Positions 50,936 through 61,640 of a stretch of 64,000 nt of DNA are shown one piece after another. The notes under the pieces are model-generated. The model had not been told where the DNA came from and searched no databases. It saw only the letters and a list, made by a program, of their open reading frames with translations. The stretch spans positions 53,912,440 to 53,976,439 of the forward strand of contig OX235262.1 in the NCBI GenBank assembly GCA_944472135.2, in the 5' to 3' direction. The stretch's first letter is position 1. Each line of letters starts with the position of its first letter. The translations under genes and the position numbers were made by a program. This DNA comes from Trichobilharzia regenti. Its lineage: Eukaryota > Platyhelminthes > Trematoda > Strigeidida > Schistosomatidae.

Positions 50936-51384
50936 AGATTCTGTCTATCTGTTTTCAAAATAAAACTTTTCATCAGTGTGCAGCGGTTCATATCGCAACA
51001 CCTCATGGAGCACACAAAGCAACAGAAGAAAGCAGAAATGCAAGATAGAGACAGTAGACAGGGGTGTGACACAAAAGGAATATTAATAACGGAGACCAAT
51101 ATAGTTTCATTGGAAAGAAGTAGATGCATCTGGGCAATTGAGAAAGATTTTGAGCCATATCAACAAGTGTCTACATCCATTGGTTTTGACCGTCTCGAAG
51201 AACCCAACCAGGAAGTCTACACCTCCTTATATGACTGGCTGGCTTGAACTAACTGTTGAGGATTTCACTGACTAATGAAGCTGTTTCCATTCGACCAACA
51301 CTGGCTCTTTTCCAACCTGATTGGACCTACGTCGGCTAGCACTGCCCGTCGAGGATGGCTATGGCTAGACGTACGTAAAGAGGC
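50936..51384 (-). pseudogene. RTE-b 3' end, interrupted by BEL-2
   Basis: Minus strand matches the RTE-b 3' region at 13733-14220 (CATCTGGGCAATTGAGAAAG, ACCCAACCAGGAAGTCTACA, CTGACTAATGAAGCTG). The insertion of BEL-2 begins at 51385. Sequence after the element (55156 on) was not recognised as RTE-b, so the fragment may already have ended there. Confidence 0.6.
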
Positions 51385-51706
51385 TGTCAATGGAGTTGAA
51401 GATTGAACGATCAATTCTTTGTTGTTTGCTTAAAATCAACTTCCCCAATTTTCGCGGAAGCATCAATACGACAGTCATCGTCTCATCGGTCGCTGTTCAG
51501 AAAGAAGAGTGAAACATCGTCAGAAACCTTAGTTCGCTTATTCCTTTTATATGTTGGTGTAACAATAAACAAATCTCAAGCGGCAGATCAGTGTTTTGGT
51601 TTTTGCGTCCGTTATAACTAAGCGTTTCTGAGAAATCTTCGAAGAACAGCGTGGGCCCGAGCGTAGCGAGAGCTGGGCATTAACGGTTTATGAGACGTGA
51701 TTGACA
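51385..51706 (+). repeat. BEL-2 5' LTR
   Basis: 322 bp, TGTCAAT to ATTGACA. Contains CCTTTTATATG and AACAATAAACAAATC, possible TATA-like and polyadenylation signals. Confidence 0.9.
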
Positions 51707-51849
51707 GTTTCTGACGATAGAAACAGATCTGGCGGATTCAAACAGTTGGTGAAAGTTTGGATAGTCGCCGTTCATTTTTCCTGGTGCCGGTCAAGTCCTC
51801 TTTGAACAAGCAATATCTGGAACTTTTTGGAATTGGGTCAAGTTCAACA

Positions 51850-53805
51850 ATGCCTGGGTCAAAGAAGGGACAGAGTGTCTTGGATGCAAACAGGAAAGTA
51901 AGTCATGGTGACTTGTCTGTTAATTGTAACGATGTGTCTGATGTTAAGCATGACATGGTTGATGTTACTGTTTCGCCGTTCAGGGATAATAGGAACATCA
52001 AACTCCCTAAATTTGAACCACGATGTTTTGATGGAAACCCGGCTGATTATTTACAATTTGTAAAGGAGTTTGAGATCATGTTGAGTGGTTTTTTATTAAA
52101 TGATGAATTGAAGTTAATGTATTTGATGAGGTATTGCACTGGAGATGCTGCAAGAGCTATACAGTGTTGTAAGTTTATGAAGCCAAAAGAGGGCTACTAC
52201 GAGGCTATGAGCATATTACGTCAAAGGTTTGGAAGACCTTCGATGATTGCAGGGAAATTATTCGAGGCTGTTAAGGGTAATGGTGGTCAATTACAGGATG
52301 ACTCCCAGGCACTCACTGAGTTTTTAGATAATTTGCTAATTTACAAGAATGGAATGATTTCGATGAATCGCATGAGTGACCTCAACTCGAGTTTTATACT
52401 AGAAGTAATAGCAAGACGTCTACCTACTCGACTGCAAAGGAAGTGGGTGAAGATGAGCTCCCGTATGGAGGATGAGGGTATCGAGCCAAAGTTTGATGAT
52501 ATCCTGAAACTGGTAAAAGATAGCGTCAATCAATCTATGAGCAAGTTTTCCAGTCTATTAGATCTCACCCTTAGAATAGAGCAGTCTGAGGTCAAAATGC
52601 AATCATTGATGACGAGTAGGCCTCAGAGAGGTGGATATCGAGAAGACTCCATGATGTCTAGTAATGCATATAGACCTAGTGAGTGTAACAGGTTTCGTAG
52701 TACATCCTCAACAGATAAGTTACAAGATGCAAGACAAACACGGTTTTGTTTTACACGTGTGCAAGAGGTGCATACAGAAGTGAACTGTGAACCGGTGAGC
52801 AAGTTCAGTGATAAGCTAAATGTAAACTCCAGACCTGACTCCGAATTGTGTGACGATAACGGTGTGGTGAAGAAGTCTGTAGTTGCAACTGGTAAGCCAT
52901 TGTTGAATAGAGTGTCACAGAATAGAGTTACTGCTTCAGAGTGCAGTTCTGACCCTACAAGTTTACAAGGTATTACTAGTCAGAGTGAAGTTATAAAACC
53001 TTTTATGATTTGCGAGGAGGAACCAAAATTGTCTACTTCTGTTATTAAAGAGTTTGAAAATGATGAAGTTGACGGTAAAGTGAATATTCGTGATAATGAT
53101 CATGATACTTCACATTTGTCTTTGGTTGATCATTATGAGATGAGGGATATGCCTACTACTGCTAAGTTAAATAAAGGTTCTGTACAACTACAACGTGAAG
53201 TAGAATTGAACGCAGATGCAGTTCCAGAAGGCATGCATACTTGTGAGACCGTCAGTGTGATTGATCAGCATGTAGCCCACCTATCATCAGATGCTAGTGC
53301 TAAACCTGAGCTGATAGTAAGAGGCACCAGTGGTGGTGGTCTTGCAGGTAGACAATTATCTGAAAGCCGAGCAACAACAGCTTTTGATCCACTGCTAAGT
53401 TCATCAACTGATATCAATCAGTCGTCGTTGGTGCTGTCATCCACAATGAAACAGACACCCATCAACTCAAGTATCTTGTGCAATGACTATGGTAGTATCA
53501 GTTCGTTTGAAAGGACGAATATCAATGGTCAGTTTAGTGAGGATAAGCCAAGTGTAAAGGAGAGAGTAATTGTTAAATTGACTTGCACGAATAAAGGCAT
53601 TTCTAGTTTCAAGTTATTATTTGAATGTTATTATCTTTGGTGTAAATTACTCTGTTTCTACACTTGGTTGATGAGATATGTCGTGTGTTTGTTCGTCATC
53701 TATATTCTACGATACAATGACATGGGCGTGTTGCCGTTCAGATTTGAGGATATAGCTGATAGAAGGAAGTTAGCAAATGAACTCTGCGACGATTTTCCAA
53801 CCTAG
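51850..53805 (+). CDS. BEL-2 gag-like protein with hydrophobic C-terminus
   Basis: 651 aa from the ATG at 51850. The frame opens earlier without an ATG. About residues 50-240 match the gag domain of BEL/Pao elements: IKLPKFEPRCFDGNPADYLQ, YLMRYCTGDAARAI, AMSILRQRFGRPSM, RLPTRLQRKWVKMSSR. About 250-570 are polar, Ser/Thr/Asp-rich and probably disordered. At about 590-625 lies a strongly hydrophobic, Cys/Tyr/Trp-rich run (LLFECYYLWCKLLCFYTWLM, RYVVCLFVIYIL) that could span a membrane once or twice, followed by a short charged tail and the stop. A membrane segment is unusual for gag and may derive from another part of the parent element or be a membrane-targeting adaptation. No zinc knuckle is seen. 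Confidence 0.8.
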   Translation: MPGSKKGQSVLDANRKVSHGDLSVNCNDVSDVKHDMVDVTVSPFRDNRNIKLPKFEPRCFDGNPADYLQFVKEFEIMLSGFLLNDELKLMYLMRYCTGDAARAIQCCKFMKPKEGYYEAMSILRQRFGRPSMIAGKLFEAVKGNGGQLQDDSQALTEFLDNLLIYKNGMISMNRMSDLNSSFILEVIARRLPTRLQRKWVKMSSRMEDEGIEPKFDDILKLVKDSVNQSMSKFSSLLDLTLRIEQSEVKMQSLMTSRPQRGGYREDSMMSSNAYRPSECNRFRSTSSTDKLQDARQTRFCFTRVQEVHTEVNCEPVSKFSDKLNVNSRPDSELCDDNGVVKKSVVATGKPLLNRVSQNRVTASECSSDPTSLQGITSQSEVIKPFMICEEEPKLSTSVIKEFENDEVDGKVNIRDNDHDTSHLSLVDHYEMRDMPTTAKLNKGSVQLQREVELNADAVPEGMHTCETVSVIDQHVAHLSSDASAKPELIVRGTSGGGLAGRQLSESRATTAFDPLLSSSTDINQSSLVLSSTMKQTPINSSILCNDYGSISSFERTNINGQFSEDKPSVKERVIVKLTCTNKGISSFKLLFECYYLWCKLLCFYTWLMRYVVCLFVIYILRYNDMGVLPFRFEDIADRRKLANELCDDFPT

Positions 53806-53810
53806 AGCGT

Positions 53811-54058
53811 CAACCTGAGAAGGGTTGTAGGCGTACTGGTGTAAGTCCTACAATTCTTCAAAGGGTAGCGCATCAATGAGCAGCCCAATGTGCTCGGTGT
53901 GTGATTTTGTACATATGTTCATATTGCATATACTGAATTGATATCATCTTTCATCTATCTGTTGGTAAATCTGTTTCTGCCCGGACGACTTCCCCTTGGA
54001 TCATCAACCTGAGAAGGAATGTAGGCGTACTGGTGTAAGTCCTGCAATTTTTCAAAGG
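53811..54058 (+). repeat. Spaced 54-bp direct repeat in BEL-2
   Basis: 53811-53864 and 54005-54058 share CAACCTGAGAAGG, TGTAGGCGTACTGGTGTAAG and TTCAAAGG, 140 bp apart, directly after the gag stop. Translation gives no conserved domain. Confidence 0.8.
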
Positions 54059-54290
54059 AATTCCACCAAGACATGATCGGCGAGGTTGTTTGTACTATTT
54101 GTATATACGTGTGGTGTGTCATAGCAATCGGTGTATTTTGGATTCATTGTGTTTACTTGTTGTCTTCGTGTCTTGTTGTTATTGCGTAATTTTGTTAAAA
54201 TTTTGGTCGTGATTACTTCTGAAGTTGTTTCGAGTCTTCTACATCCGTGAATGAATTGATTGATGTTAAAGACAGCAGATGGGTCGTATA

Positions 54291-54438
54291 CGCCGGGGAG
54301 GCTAGGCTATTGCTGAGAATGAAATGCACACGGAGATAATTGTTAGCTGCGGTCCGACACGCCGGGGAGGCTAGGCTATTGCTGAGAATGAAACGCACAC
54401 GGAGATAATTGTTAGCTGCGGTCCGACACGCCGGGGAG
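54291..54438 (+). repeat. 69-bp tandem repeat built on the BEL-2 polypurine tract
   Basis: Units 54291-54359 and 54360-54428 plus the start of a third at 54429. Each begins CGCCGGGGAG, the same GCCGGGGAG that immediately precedes the 3' LTR at 54825-54833. Confidence 0.85.
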
Positions 54439-54817
54439 AAAGAGTGTAAACGACTGAGGCTCGCATGCGTCACCGTTACTAGAACTGAGGCAGAATGAGT
54501 GACAAGCGATTTCAATGGTAATTGGTAGTGAGTAATTAAGAGGATGTGTGTAGAGTATCGTGAAGTCCTGCCATGGTCACTTTGCATTCTGCGAGAGTCA
54601 TTCTAGCAAATGGCGATTGTGTTGCAAGATGTCAAGAGGAGGTCTCTGTCTGGAGGCGCAGGTCGTCATTGATGCGTGAGATTGTGCTGTGGGTATGCTT
54701 GTGGTGTGTTGGCTTTTCTGTTTGTTTTCCATTTCAGCTCTGTCCGTGTGACCCAGGTTCTCGCAATGGCATCCAAGTCGACGTGCATTGGTCGTGAAGG
54801 AAAAAAGGGTTGGATCC

Positions 54818-54833
54818 CTTTTTTGCCGGGGAG
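54818..54833 (+). promoter_or_regulatory. BEL-2 polypurine tract
   Basis: CCTTTTTTGCCGGGGAG abuts the 3' LTR. The G-rich purine run in this position is the expected second-strand primer. Confidence 0.55.
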
Positions 54834-55155
54834 TGTCAATGGAGTTGAAGATTGAACGATCAATTCTTTGTTGTTTGCTTAAAATCAACTTCCCCAATTT
54901 TCGCGGAAGCATCAATACGACAGTCATCGTCTCATCGGTCGCTGTTCAGAAAGAAGAGTGAAACATCGTCAGAAACCTTAGTTCGCTTATTCCTTTTATA
55001 TGTTGGTGTAACAATAAACAAATCTCAAGCGGCAGATCAGTGTTTTGGTTTTTGCGTCCGTTATAACTAAGCGTTTCTGAGAAATCTTCGAAGAACAGCG
55101 TGGGCCCGAGCGTAGCGAGAGCTGGGCATTAACGGTTTATGAGACGTGATTGACA
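54834..55155 (+). repeat. BEL-2 3' LTR
   Basis: 322 bp, identical by eye to the 5' LTR and followed by GAGGC. Confidence 0.9.
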
Positions 55156-55339
55156 GAGGCTGCGAAGCTACATGATCAAGTTTCTGACCATATATGGAGC
55201 GCTTCTTGAATACGACGTGCTTTTTGTCTCTAACAGGAAAATATACATTTTGTGAATTATCCGACTGGGAAATCAGATCTTCGTAGCCTGGTTAATCAAA
55301 TCCAACCATTACTTACAAATTGAATCTCGAACTACTTCC

Positions 55340-55448
55340 ATGGCTTCAGGTGCTATACATAGCAGCAGCATCCTCACTGGTGCAGATAAACAAAACTTGT
55401 CGGTCTATCACGCGATTACTATGAAGCCGAGTAATCAAAACGTACCAG
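55340..55448 (+). CDS. Candidate first coding exon of a host gene (gene 3)
   Basis: ATG in a good context (TTCCATGG) starts a frame reading MASGAIHSSSILTGADKQNL, SVYHAITMKPSNQNVP, then a consensus donor CCAG|GTAAAG after 55448 (one base over). Upstream, TTTTTGTCTCTAACAG (ends 55239) is a strong acceptor, either of an upstream intron or a spliced-leader trans-splice site as used by many schistosome mRNAs. 55240-55339 would then be 5' UTR. A second frame from that acceptor (ENIHFVNYPTGKSDLRSL) is open for 28 codons before a stop. No later exon was identified and the family is unknown. Confidence 0.4.
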
Positions 55449-55534
55449 GTAAAGTCGAAAACCTCTTATTTTCCTTATGTTATACATTGTCAATCTTTTT
55501 GTGCATGTTCTTTTGGGCACCATTGTTATTATTA

Positions 55535-57005
55535 TTTATTATTATATCCTTTAATTCCCAGAGGAACATAGGCCTTCAGCTGCGCACCTCCATTGCCTTC
55601 TGTTTTCTGACAACTTTTTCATCCCACTTCAAGTCTGCCCACATGCTTTCACTTCCTCTTCACATGACCTCCTCCAAGTCACCCCACCATCGCACTGACG
55701 ACCAACTCGCCGCTTCCCTTTCGGGTTCCACTCCAGCAATAGCTTGTCTAGTGATGTCACTTGATGGTTTGTTTCCTCAGAGTATGGCCAATCCATCTCC
55801 ATTTCTTCCTGCCCATTTGTTTCAAAATCGGTTCCTGCTGAGTTGGTTCACTCATTGTCAGAGATCCCTGTTGCTGATCTTTTCTGGCCGGCCATCTGAT
55901 CTTGAGTATTGAGCGAAGACAGCTGTTGATGAAGGTCTGTAGTTTGTTTGAGATGCTCTTTATGACGCGCCAAGTCTCTGATCCGTATAGAAGCACTGAT
56001 TTTACTTTGAAATTGAAAATCCGGATCTTATTTTTAATTCTGAGTGCTGTTGACTTCCACACAGACTTAAGAGCAATGAAAGCCTGTCTTGCTTTTCCGA
56101 TTCTGGCTTTGATATTCTCGTCAGTTCCGCCGCCTGTAGTTGAAACGATCCTTCCAAGGTAGGTGAAGGAGGCTGTTTGTTTCAGGTTCCTCCCATTTAT
56201 ACTGATTGTTATCTGTTGTTGTTGCTGCTGTTGGTGTTGGCCAGGAATCTTCATCACCTCTGTTTTATCTATGTTCACTTGAAGTCCTATCTTTGATGCT
56301 TCTTCTGCCAACTTGTTGCTTTTCACTTGCATATCTTCCGGTTTGTGGGAAATCTGACATATATCATCGTTGGCGAAGTCCAGATCCTCCAAGTCTCCTT
56401 TTGTGTGAGTCCATTTTATGCCTGTTTCCTTATCGCCCGTTGTCTTTCGCATTATTCGATCTACTGCAATCAAGAAAATCATTTGCGATAATAGACATCC
56501 TTACCTCACTCCTATCCTCACTTCGAAGGCTTCCGTAAGTTTCCCGTTGTGGATTACTTGTCATGCAGCATTGTCGTATAACTGTTGCATGAGATGTATA
56601 AATGTCGATGGGACCCCACAGTAGTAGCGAAGTAGTTGCCAGATAACCTCTCGACCGACGCTGCACTGTCGAAGGCCTTTTCAAAGTCGATGAAGTTGAG
56701 ATAGAGAGGTGACTGCCATTCTAAGCTTTGTTCAGTGATAATTCGTAAAGTGGCGATTTGATCAATACATGATTTGTTTCACCTGAATTCAGCTTGTTCC
56801 GGTCGAAGTTTTTCATCCAGGTTGGCTTGTTTGATTCTCTCCAGGATGATGCGACTTAATATTTTGCTTGGAATGGACAGGAGCATAATTCCACCCCAGT
56901 TTTTACATTGACTTAAATCTCCTTTCTTTGGCAGTTTGAATAAGTATCCTTTCTTCCAATCCTCGGGTACTTTGCCCTCTTTCCACACCTTCTCCAGTAG
57001 TGTAG
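55535..57005 (-). pseudogene. RTE-a reverse transcriptase and 3' end
   Basis: Minus frames: 56988-56779 MWKEGKVPEDWKKGYLFKLP and LLSIPSKILSRIILERIKQA; then 56482-55757, MIFLIAVDRIMRK, GDLEDLDFANDDICQISHKP, GLQVNIDKTEVMKI, ASFTYLGRIVSTTGGGTDEN, SVLLYGSETW, INSCLRSILKIRWPARK and WRWIGHTLRK. The active-site box FADD has become FANDD by a one-codon insertion, and a gap and frame break lie between the two parts. The 3' region (TGAAGGCCTATGTTCCTCTG) ends in AATAATAAATAATAAT near 55540. Largest RTE-a piece in the window; RTE-clade elements of schistosomes include SR2 and Perere-3/SR3. Confidence 0.8.
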
Positions 57006-57049
57006 TGGGTACTGTTGCTAACTCTTATTCATATTTAAGCATAACTTAT

Positions 57050-58175
57050 AGTAATTGTTAATATGGTGGTTGAAAGTGGCCTTAAAAAGCAATAGAACAC
57101 CATATTCTGTAGTGACGACGGCTCCAGCAAGAGGGGGAAATAACCCAGAGGTATTGACCCCATTCCCATACCAGTTCTAAAGACCCGTGTAAATATCTCC
57201 TCCTCTGATACTGACAAAGTCCAACAATGCAACTGCACAGGCAAAACCAAGTAGACATGATACCACATCTATGGCCGTAAGAAGCGGGTATGTGACACAG
57301 CGGAACTAAAAAGAAATGCTCAAGACATCATAAGACCTCGAAAGCCTCTTCTAGATAAGGAGACGAATGCCAGATCTGTAGTGTTGTTGATTCTATAGCT
57401 GACCAGGCGTTTAAATGCACTATTTTGCAGACGATGGGTGCACTGCGATTGTGACAAAAGAGTGCCAATGCCGTATTATGAGTTTATGTGAAATAACCTT
57501 TGCCTGTGGTTTAGGTACCTTTACCCAATTTTTCACCCGTGCAACGACTCATACGTGTTGCCGGATAACACCAAGGTTACATCCGAAACAACAGGGGAAG
57601 ACGGAATTGACAAGGCACCACTTGCATCGACTAACAAGCATTGCAAAATAACAAAGACTGTTCAGATCCTGACGAAGTCTAAAGGGACCGACCTTACGTA
57701 GGAGAACAAGCAGCAAAAGACCAAAACTAAGCCTGAGGTCAGTCTGATGAACTTCATTATCCTGTTAATTGTACCAGTGTGCACTAGTAGTCTGCTTGAA
57801 CCAAGGGCTCTGTTTGTGATATATACACCGGTGACTCATCAATATTAAACAGTGGTCCACTCTGTGCGATGAATTAGGGCTAGGTAAGAATTCGGCGAAA
57901 TTGTGCAGACTGTGCGCTGGCATTCAGATGCCTCAGGGAACACCTACGGCATTAATGGTTGCAGTGGACTTTCCCAAATACGTTGAAATAATACTGTTAC
58001 TGGCTGAAGTATAAGCTATCTACTGGAGTTCTAAAATAGGAATAAGGAATGGCAGACCATGTTCTAGAAGGCAAATGGTGAGGGAGTCATCGGAACTGAT
58101 GCATTCTAACCCTACTGTCATAAACGGTGTTCTGAACTTGGGAACTGGCCCTGATAGTGAAAAACATAAACATGA
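57050..58175 (+). pseudogene. CR1 relic, ORF1 with PHD-finger remnant
   Basis: Around 57366-57470, two frames together show CQICSVVDSIADQAFKC and FCRRWVHCDCDKR, the spacing of a PHD zinc finger (C-x2-C ... C-x2-C ... W-x-H-x2-C). PHD fingers are a known part of ORF1 in CR1 elements. The rest of the segment is too broken to read. It is placed as the ORF1 of the CR1 relic whose ORF2 lies at 58800-61640. Limits are approximate. Confidence 0.4.
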
Positions 58176-58483
58176 TGTCAATGGACGTGAACATTGAACG
58201 TTTGTCTTTGGAACTGGTAGTCATTGGTAGGCAACTGGAAGGCGCGAAGGGTTCGATTGTGTAGAAGTTCGACAAAGACGAACGAAAACGAATAAAAGTG
58301 CATAATTAATCTGTATAAAACATTTTTTGTGGACTTATACTGTTCTCCACTTCAATTGCCAAACAATATAACTTCCTTCTTACGATACTGGTGTTTTGGA
58401 GTTAAGGTCGAAGATAGTATATAGTATTTATCGGTGCGAAGCGTCTTCGTAACAATAGGAACTTAGGGATAAGTTCTTTGACA
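58176..58483 (+). repeat. Possible solo LTR related to BEL-2
   Basis: Starts TGTCAATGGACGTGAACATTGAACG, parallel to the BEL-2 LTR start (TGTCAATGGAGTTGAAGATTGAACG), contains an AATAAA, and ends CTTTGACA. The middle is diverged and no target duplication is visible. It would split the CR1 relic between ORF1 and ORF2. Confidence 0.45.
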
Positions 58484-58805
58484 ACTTACATATTCTATAA
58501 AGCATAACGTGTATCCAGAGTAGGTAGGTCTTGTGTCGCACATCTATTATCGGTTTGGAATGACCTGACGTCATTATGGAATATGGATGTTACAGTTAAT
58601 GTGATCTTTCTGACAAAGTTCAGCACGAATTTTATCCTCGGAAAATTAGTCAGGTGGGTACAATTGGCTCGCTTCTCTCATCGTTGCAACAATATCTAAA
58701 CGCAATAGAATTCTGTAACAGGATGAGTCTTATGTGATAGCAATAATAGTTTATATTTACTTATAGACGGGGGTTTAAAAAAGATGCATACCACTTTTTT
58801 CCTTG

Positions 58806-61640
58806 ACGGATGGCCCCTGGTGCTTCTGGAGCCATCTCCATTTTCCGACTACCTCTCTCCGCTCATCTCACACTGATTAATTCCACAAGGCAGCTAAGTG
58901 TCACATTCAACTCCCAGGAACATATGACCATAGTACGTCAACGGTGGTATGGGACCCAGGGGAAAACAGGAGGACACAGCCGATGCTGCGAAAGCAGACA
59001 TGAAACCATAGGGAGGCAGCAAGCTGAGGCTTTACTACTTCCCGAGCGCCAGTGCTACTACAGCGATGAGCTACTGAGAATAACAGTCTGTGTCACCCTA
59101 AGTGTCTTACCTGAATCCATGGAAAAATCTACAACTAGCCGGTTCCATAGGAATCGGTCAACTAGTACCAATATTAAGTCCCCTACCCTCAGACAGCGTA
59201 ACGTCGGCTACTGCACAGCACACTGACCTTGTGAGACTGACTGTCAGCTGCCTATATGGTAATGTCAGAGGGCTGAGAAGGAAAGTAGGTGAATTCAGAA
59301 ATTTCCAGTCACACCCAGGCCTTAAACTAATAATGGTCACTGAAACTTGACTAACCCCACCATCGCCGACGACGATGATGGGTGATGTTTCTGGTCAGGA
59401 GAGACAAGGATAACAAGGAAGGGGGAGTTACCATATACTTTGACAAGCAACTTAAATATGTGCAGTAGACCCAAAACTTACTGGACTCTTAGACTCCATA
59501 TGGTGTCATTTGACCGTAGGTCACACCAAGCACTTACTGGGTGGCATCTAACGATCACCCATCTGTGAGGCAGAGCACAAAGGCTACTTCTCGGGGATAC
59601 GGGACTTGGGCTATGACCGAATCACGATAGTTGGAGATTTCACTTCCCCATCCTTGAACCTTGGACGGGGTATGCTCAGAGAAAATTCTGGGGAGATCCA
59701 ATACGAGCCATCAGAAATAAGGGACTGGCTGATAATGTTGGAAGAGACGCTAGGTGGGGCCATACTGAAAAGTTGTCGTCCTAACTGGTGGCCAACTACT
59801 TATCGAAATTGTTCAGATCATGACTTCCTAGAAAGTAGTGACCTCACGGCCATTGGATTCAATCCTCTTTCTTAGCGCTTATATTGAGACGCTGAGCAAC
59901 CACGTTTGTGCTATAACAAGGCGGACTAAGTTGGAATGCAGAGGCTTTTGGCCGACTAAGAGTGGCTCATGGAATGGGCTGAGTTATCTGTGAATGAAGA
60001 GTGAGAAGTGGTGAAATGGATTATCCACGCAGCAGTCTCAGATACCGTTTCTCTAGTCATCACACAACCAAAGAAAAGGTCCACATGACTGAAGGGAGTT
60101 ACACAACATATTCTGCGAGGAAGGTGAAAGGCTTGGTCTATGTGGTGAATATCCAACTGTCACACTGACCACAACGGACACCTGAAACTCGGGAACTGTC
60201 GCAACACAGCAGTCAAGAGGTACAGGAGATTATTTCAGGCTAACCTAGAGAATAAGCTGATGGAGAACTCTGAAATCCGATAACGGTTCGTGTTGGAGAG
60301 AAAAACAATCAACCAGGGGACATGCGACTTAGTAGTCGAAAAGGTTAATGCCTCACTAGTCTTGAAACATTCAGTTTAGTCTCCACCAAACAGTTAAACA
60401 GCATTACTGTGAGCATTACTGGTACGGACCAAAATGGCGGCACTGATGTTTCACCGGAGGAGAACCTAGTGGCTGCTCTCCAGATGGGCCCGACAAAAGA
60501 ACTGAGGAAGCTGCAGAGACCCACATCTGGAAAGTCTCCAGGTTTTGATGACATCAAACCACCTGTTCCGAACGATTCGCCGAGACCCTCTGTAAGCCCT
60601 TGTGCCAATTGTTCCAACTCTAGATGGATTCAGAAAAAGTGTCAGGGAAGTGGAAAAGAGCCACCCCTTCGCAGATTTATAAGGACGGGAAAAAGGAAAA
60701 TGCCGCCAGTTTTAGACCAGTAGCTCAACTCCCAGTGATATCAAAAGTGATGGAAAGTATAATTGACGATCACATCAGGGAGGACCTTAACAGCTTCAAT
60801 AGACTCCCTGAAGCACAACATGGTTTCAGGAGAGGCAGCTCCTACGCAGCAAACCCACCATTAGCTCGGGACGAACGGACATCATGCTGGGATGTGAACG
60901 TTCCATTCCACGTGATCCGCGCGAACTTTGGGAAGTCACTTGACTCAGTTCGCCACGACGTTCTCCTACGCAAAATAAGTCAGGTGGGTACAGGTGAGCC
61001 AATTCTGTCATAGTTGAATGACTACCTGGCTGAAAGGTCAATGTAGCCCGACCATCCTGGCACAGCTCGTCATCAGGAGTATCTCAGTGCTGTGTCCTAG
61101 GGCCATTGATGTTTTTGACTTTTACCAATGACCTACGACGACGTCTAAGCTGCCCGACTCTTCTATATGCTGACGACGTAAAGCTATGAAGAGCGATAAA
61201 ATGTTTGGAAGATTCAGATAGGCTGCAGACAGATCTAAAGCTTCTGCAAGACTTAGGTGGCCAGTGGTATGACTTTCAACTTGTAAAAGTGCGGAGTAGT
61301 GAAATTACTCACCTGTAGGCTGCAGAGTGCAAGTTACATCTTTTACAACGAAAACTTGCCCTGCAAAACTTTGGGGTGTGACTTAAGTCTAGTTCTAATG
61401 AAGCAAACGGAAACAAGCGTAAATTGCACGGGGACGTAGCGAGGGCATATGTGGTCATACGCTTTACACATAGACGGTTGCGCGCACTCACTGCTGAGTT
61501 CTTCCTAGGGTTACACAAAACATACGCTAGACCACACCTTGAAGTGCACAAGATGATAGCATTCCCACTGCTTAGAACAGGTTGGGTTGTTGATGTGCGT
61601 CAAGACGACAAGCTACCTAAACTGGCGATCAAGTTGCAAA
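58806..61640 (+). pseudogene. CR1 relic ORF2 (endonuclease and RT), decayed
   Basis: Endonuclease start at about 59230 (LTVSCLYGNVRGLRRKVGEF, GLKLIMVTET). RT blocks: GKSPGFDDIKPPV (60.53 kb), SFRPVAQLPVISKVMESIID (60.71 kb), EAQHGFRRGSS (60.81 kb), DSVRHDVLLRKIS (60.94 kb), SQCCVLGPLMFLTFTNDLRR (61.08 kb) and CPTLLYADDVKL with YADD at about 61160-61171. The C-terminal part is recognisable to about 61640. Many stops and frame changes. It is an older and distinct lineage from elements A, B and C. Confidence 0.7.

Larger units (their letters stand above)
51385..55155 (+). mobile_element. BEL-2: complete, gag-only BEL/Pao-type LTR element
   Basis: Two 322-bp LTRs (51385-51706 and 54834-55155), identical by eye, each starting TGTCAAT and ending ATTGACA, with a perfect 5-bp target duplication GAGGC (51380-51384 and 55156-55160). 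The 3.1-kb interior has one gag-like ORF and a 1-kb noncoding part with repeats. No protease, RT or integrase is present. The polypurine tract lies directly before the 3' LTR. Structure and LTR identity indicate a recent, trans-mobilised insertion. Confidence 0.9.

Noticed and set aside
51403..51621. 72-codon frame repeated at 54852-55070
   Set aside because: Same reason: it is part of the identical BEL-2 LTRs.
54213..54587. 124-codon minus-strand frame with internal repeats
   Set aside because: The peptide repeat is the shadow of the 69-bp tandem repeat in the noncoding part of BEL-2.
57415..57651. Reverse transcriptase active site, from the peptide HYFADDGCT
   Set aside because: No RT blocks surround it. 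In the neighbouring frame the same bases give the second half of a PHD finger, which fits the CR1 ORF1 context better.
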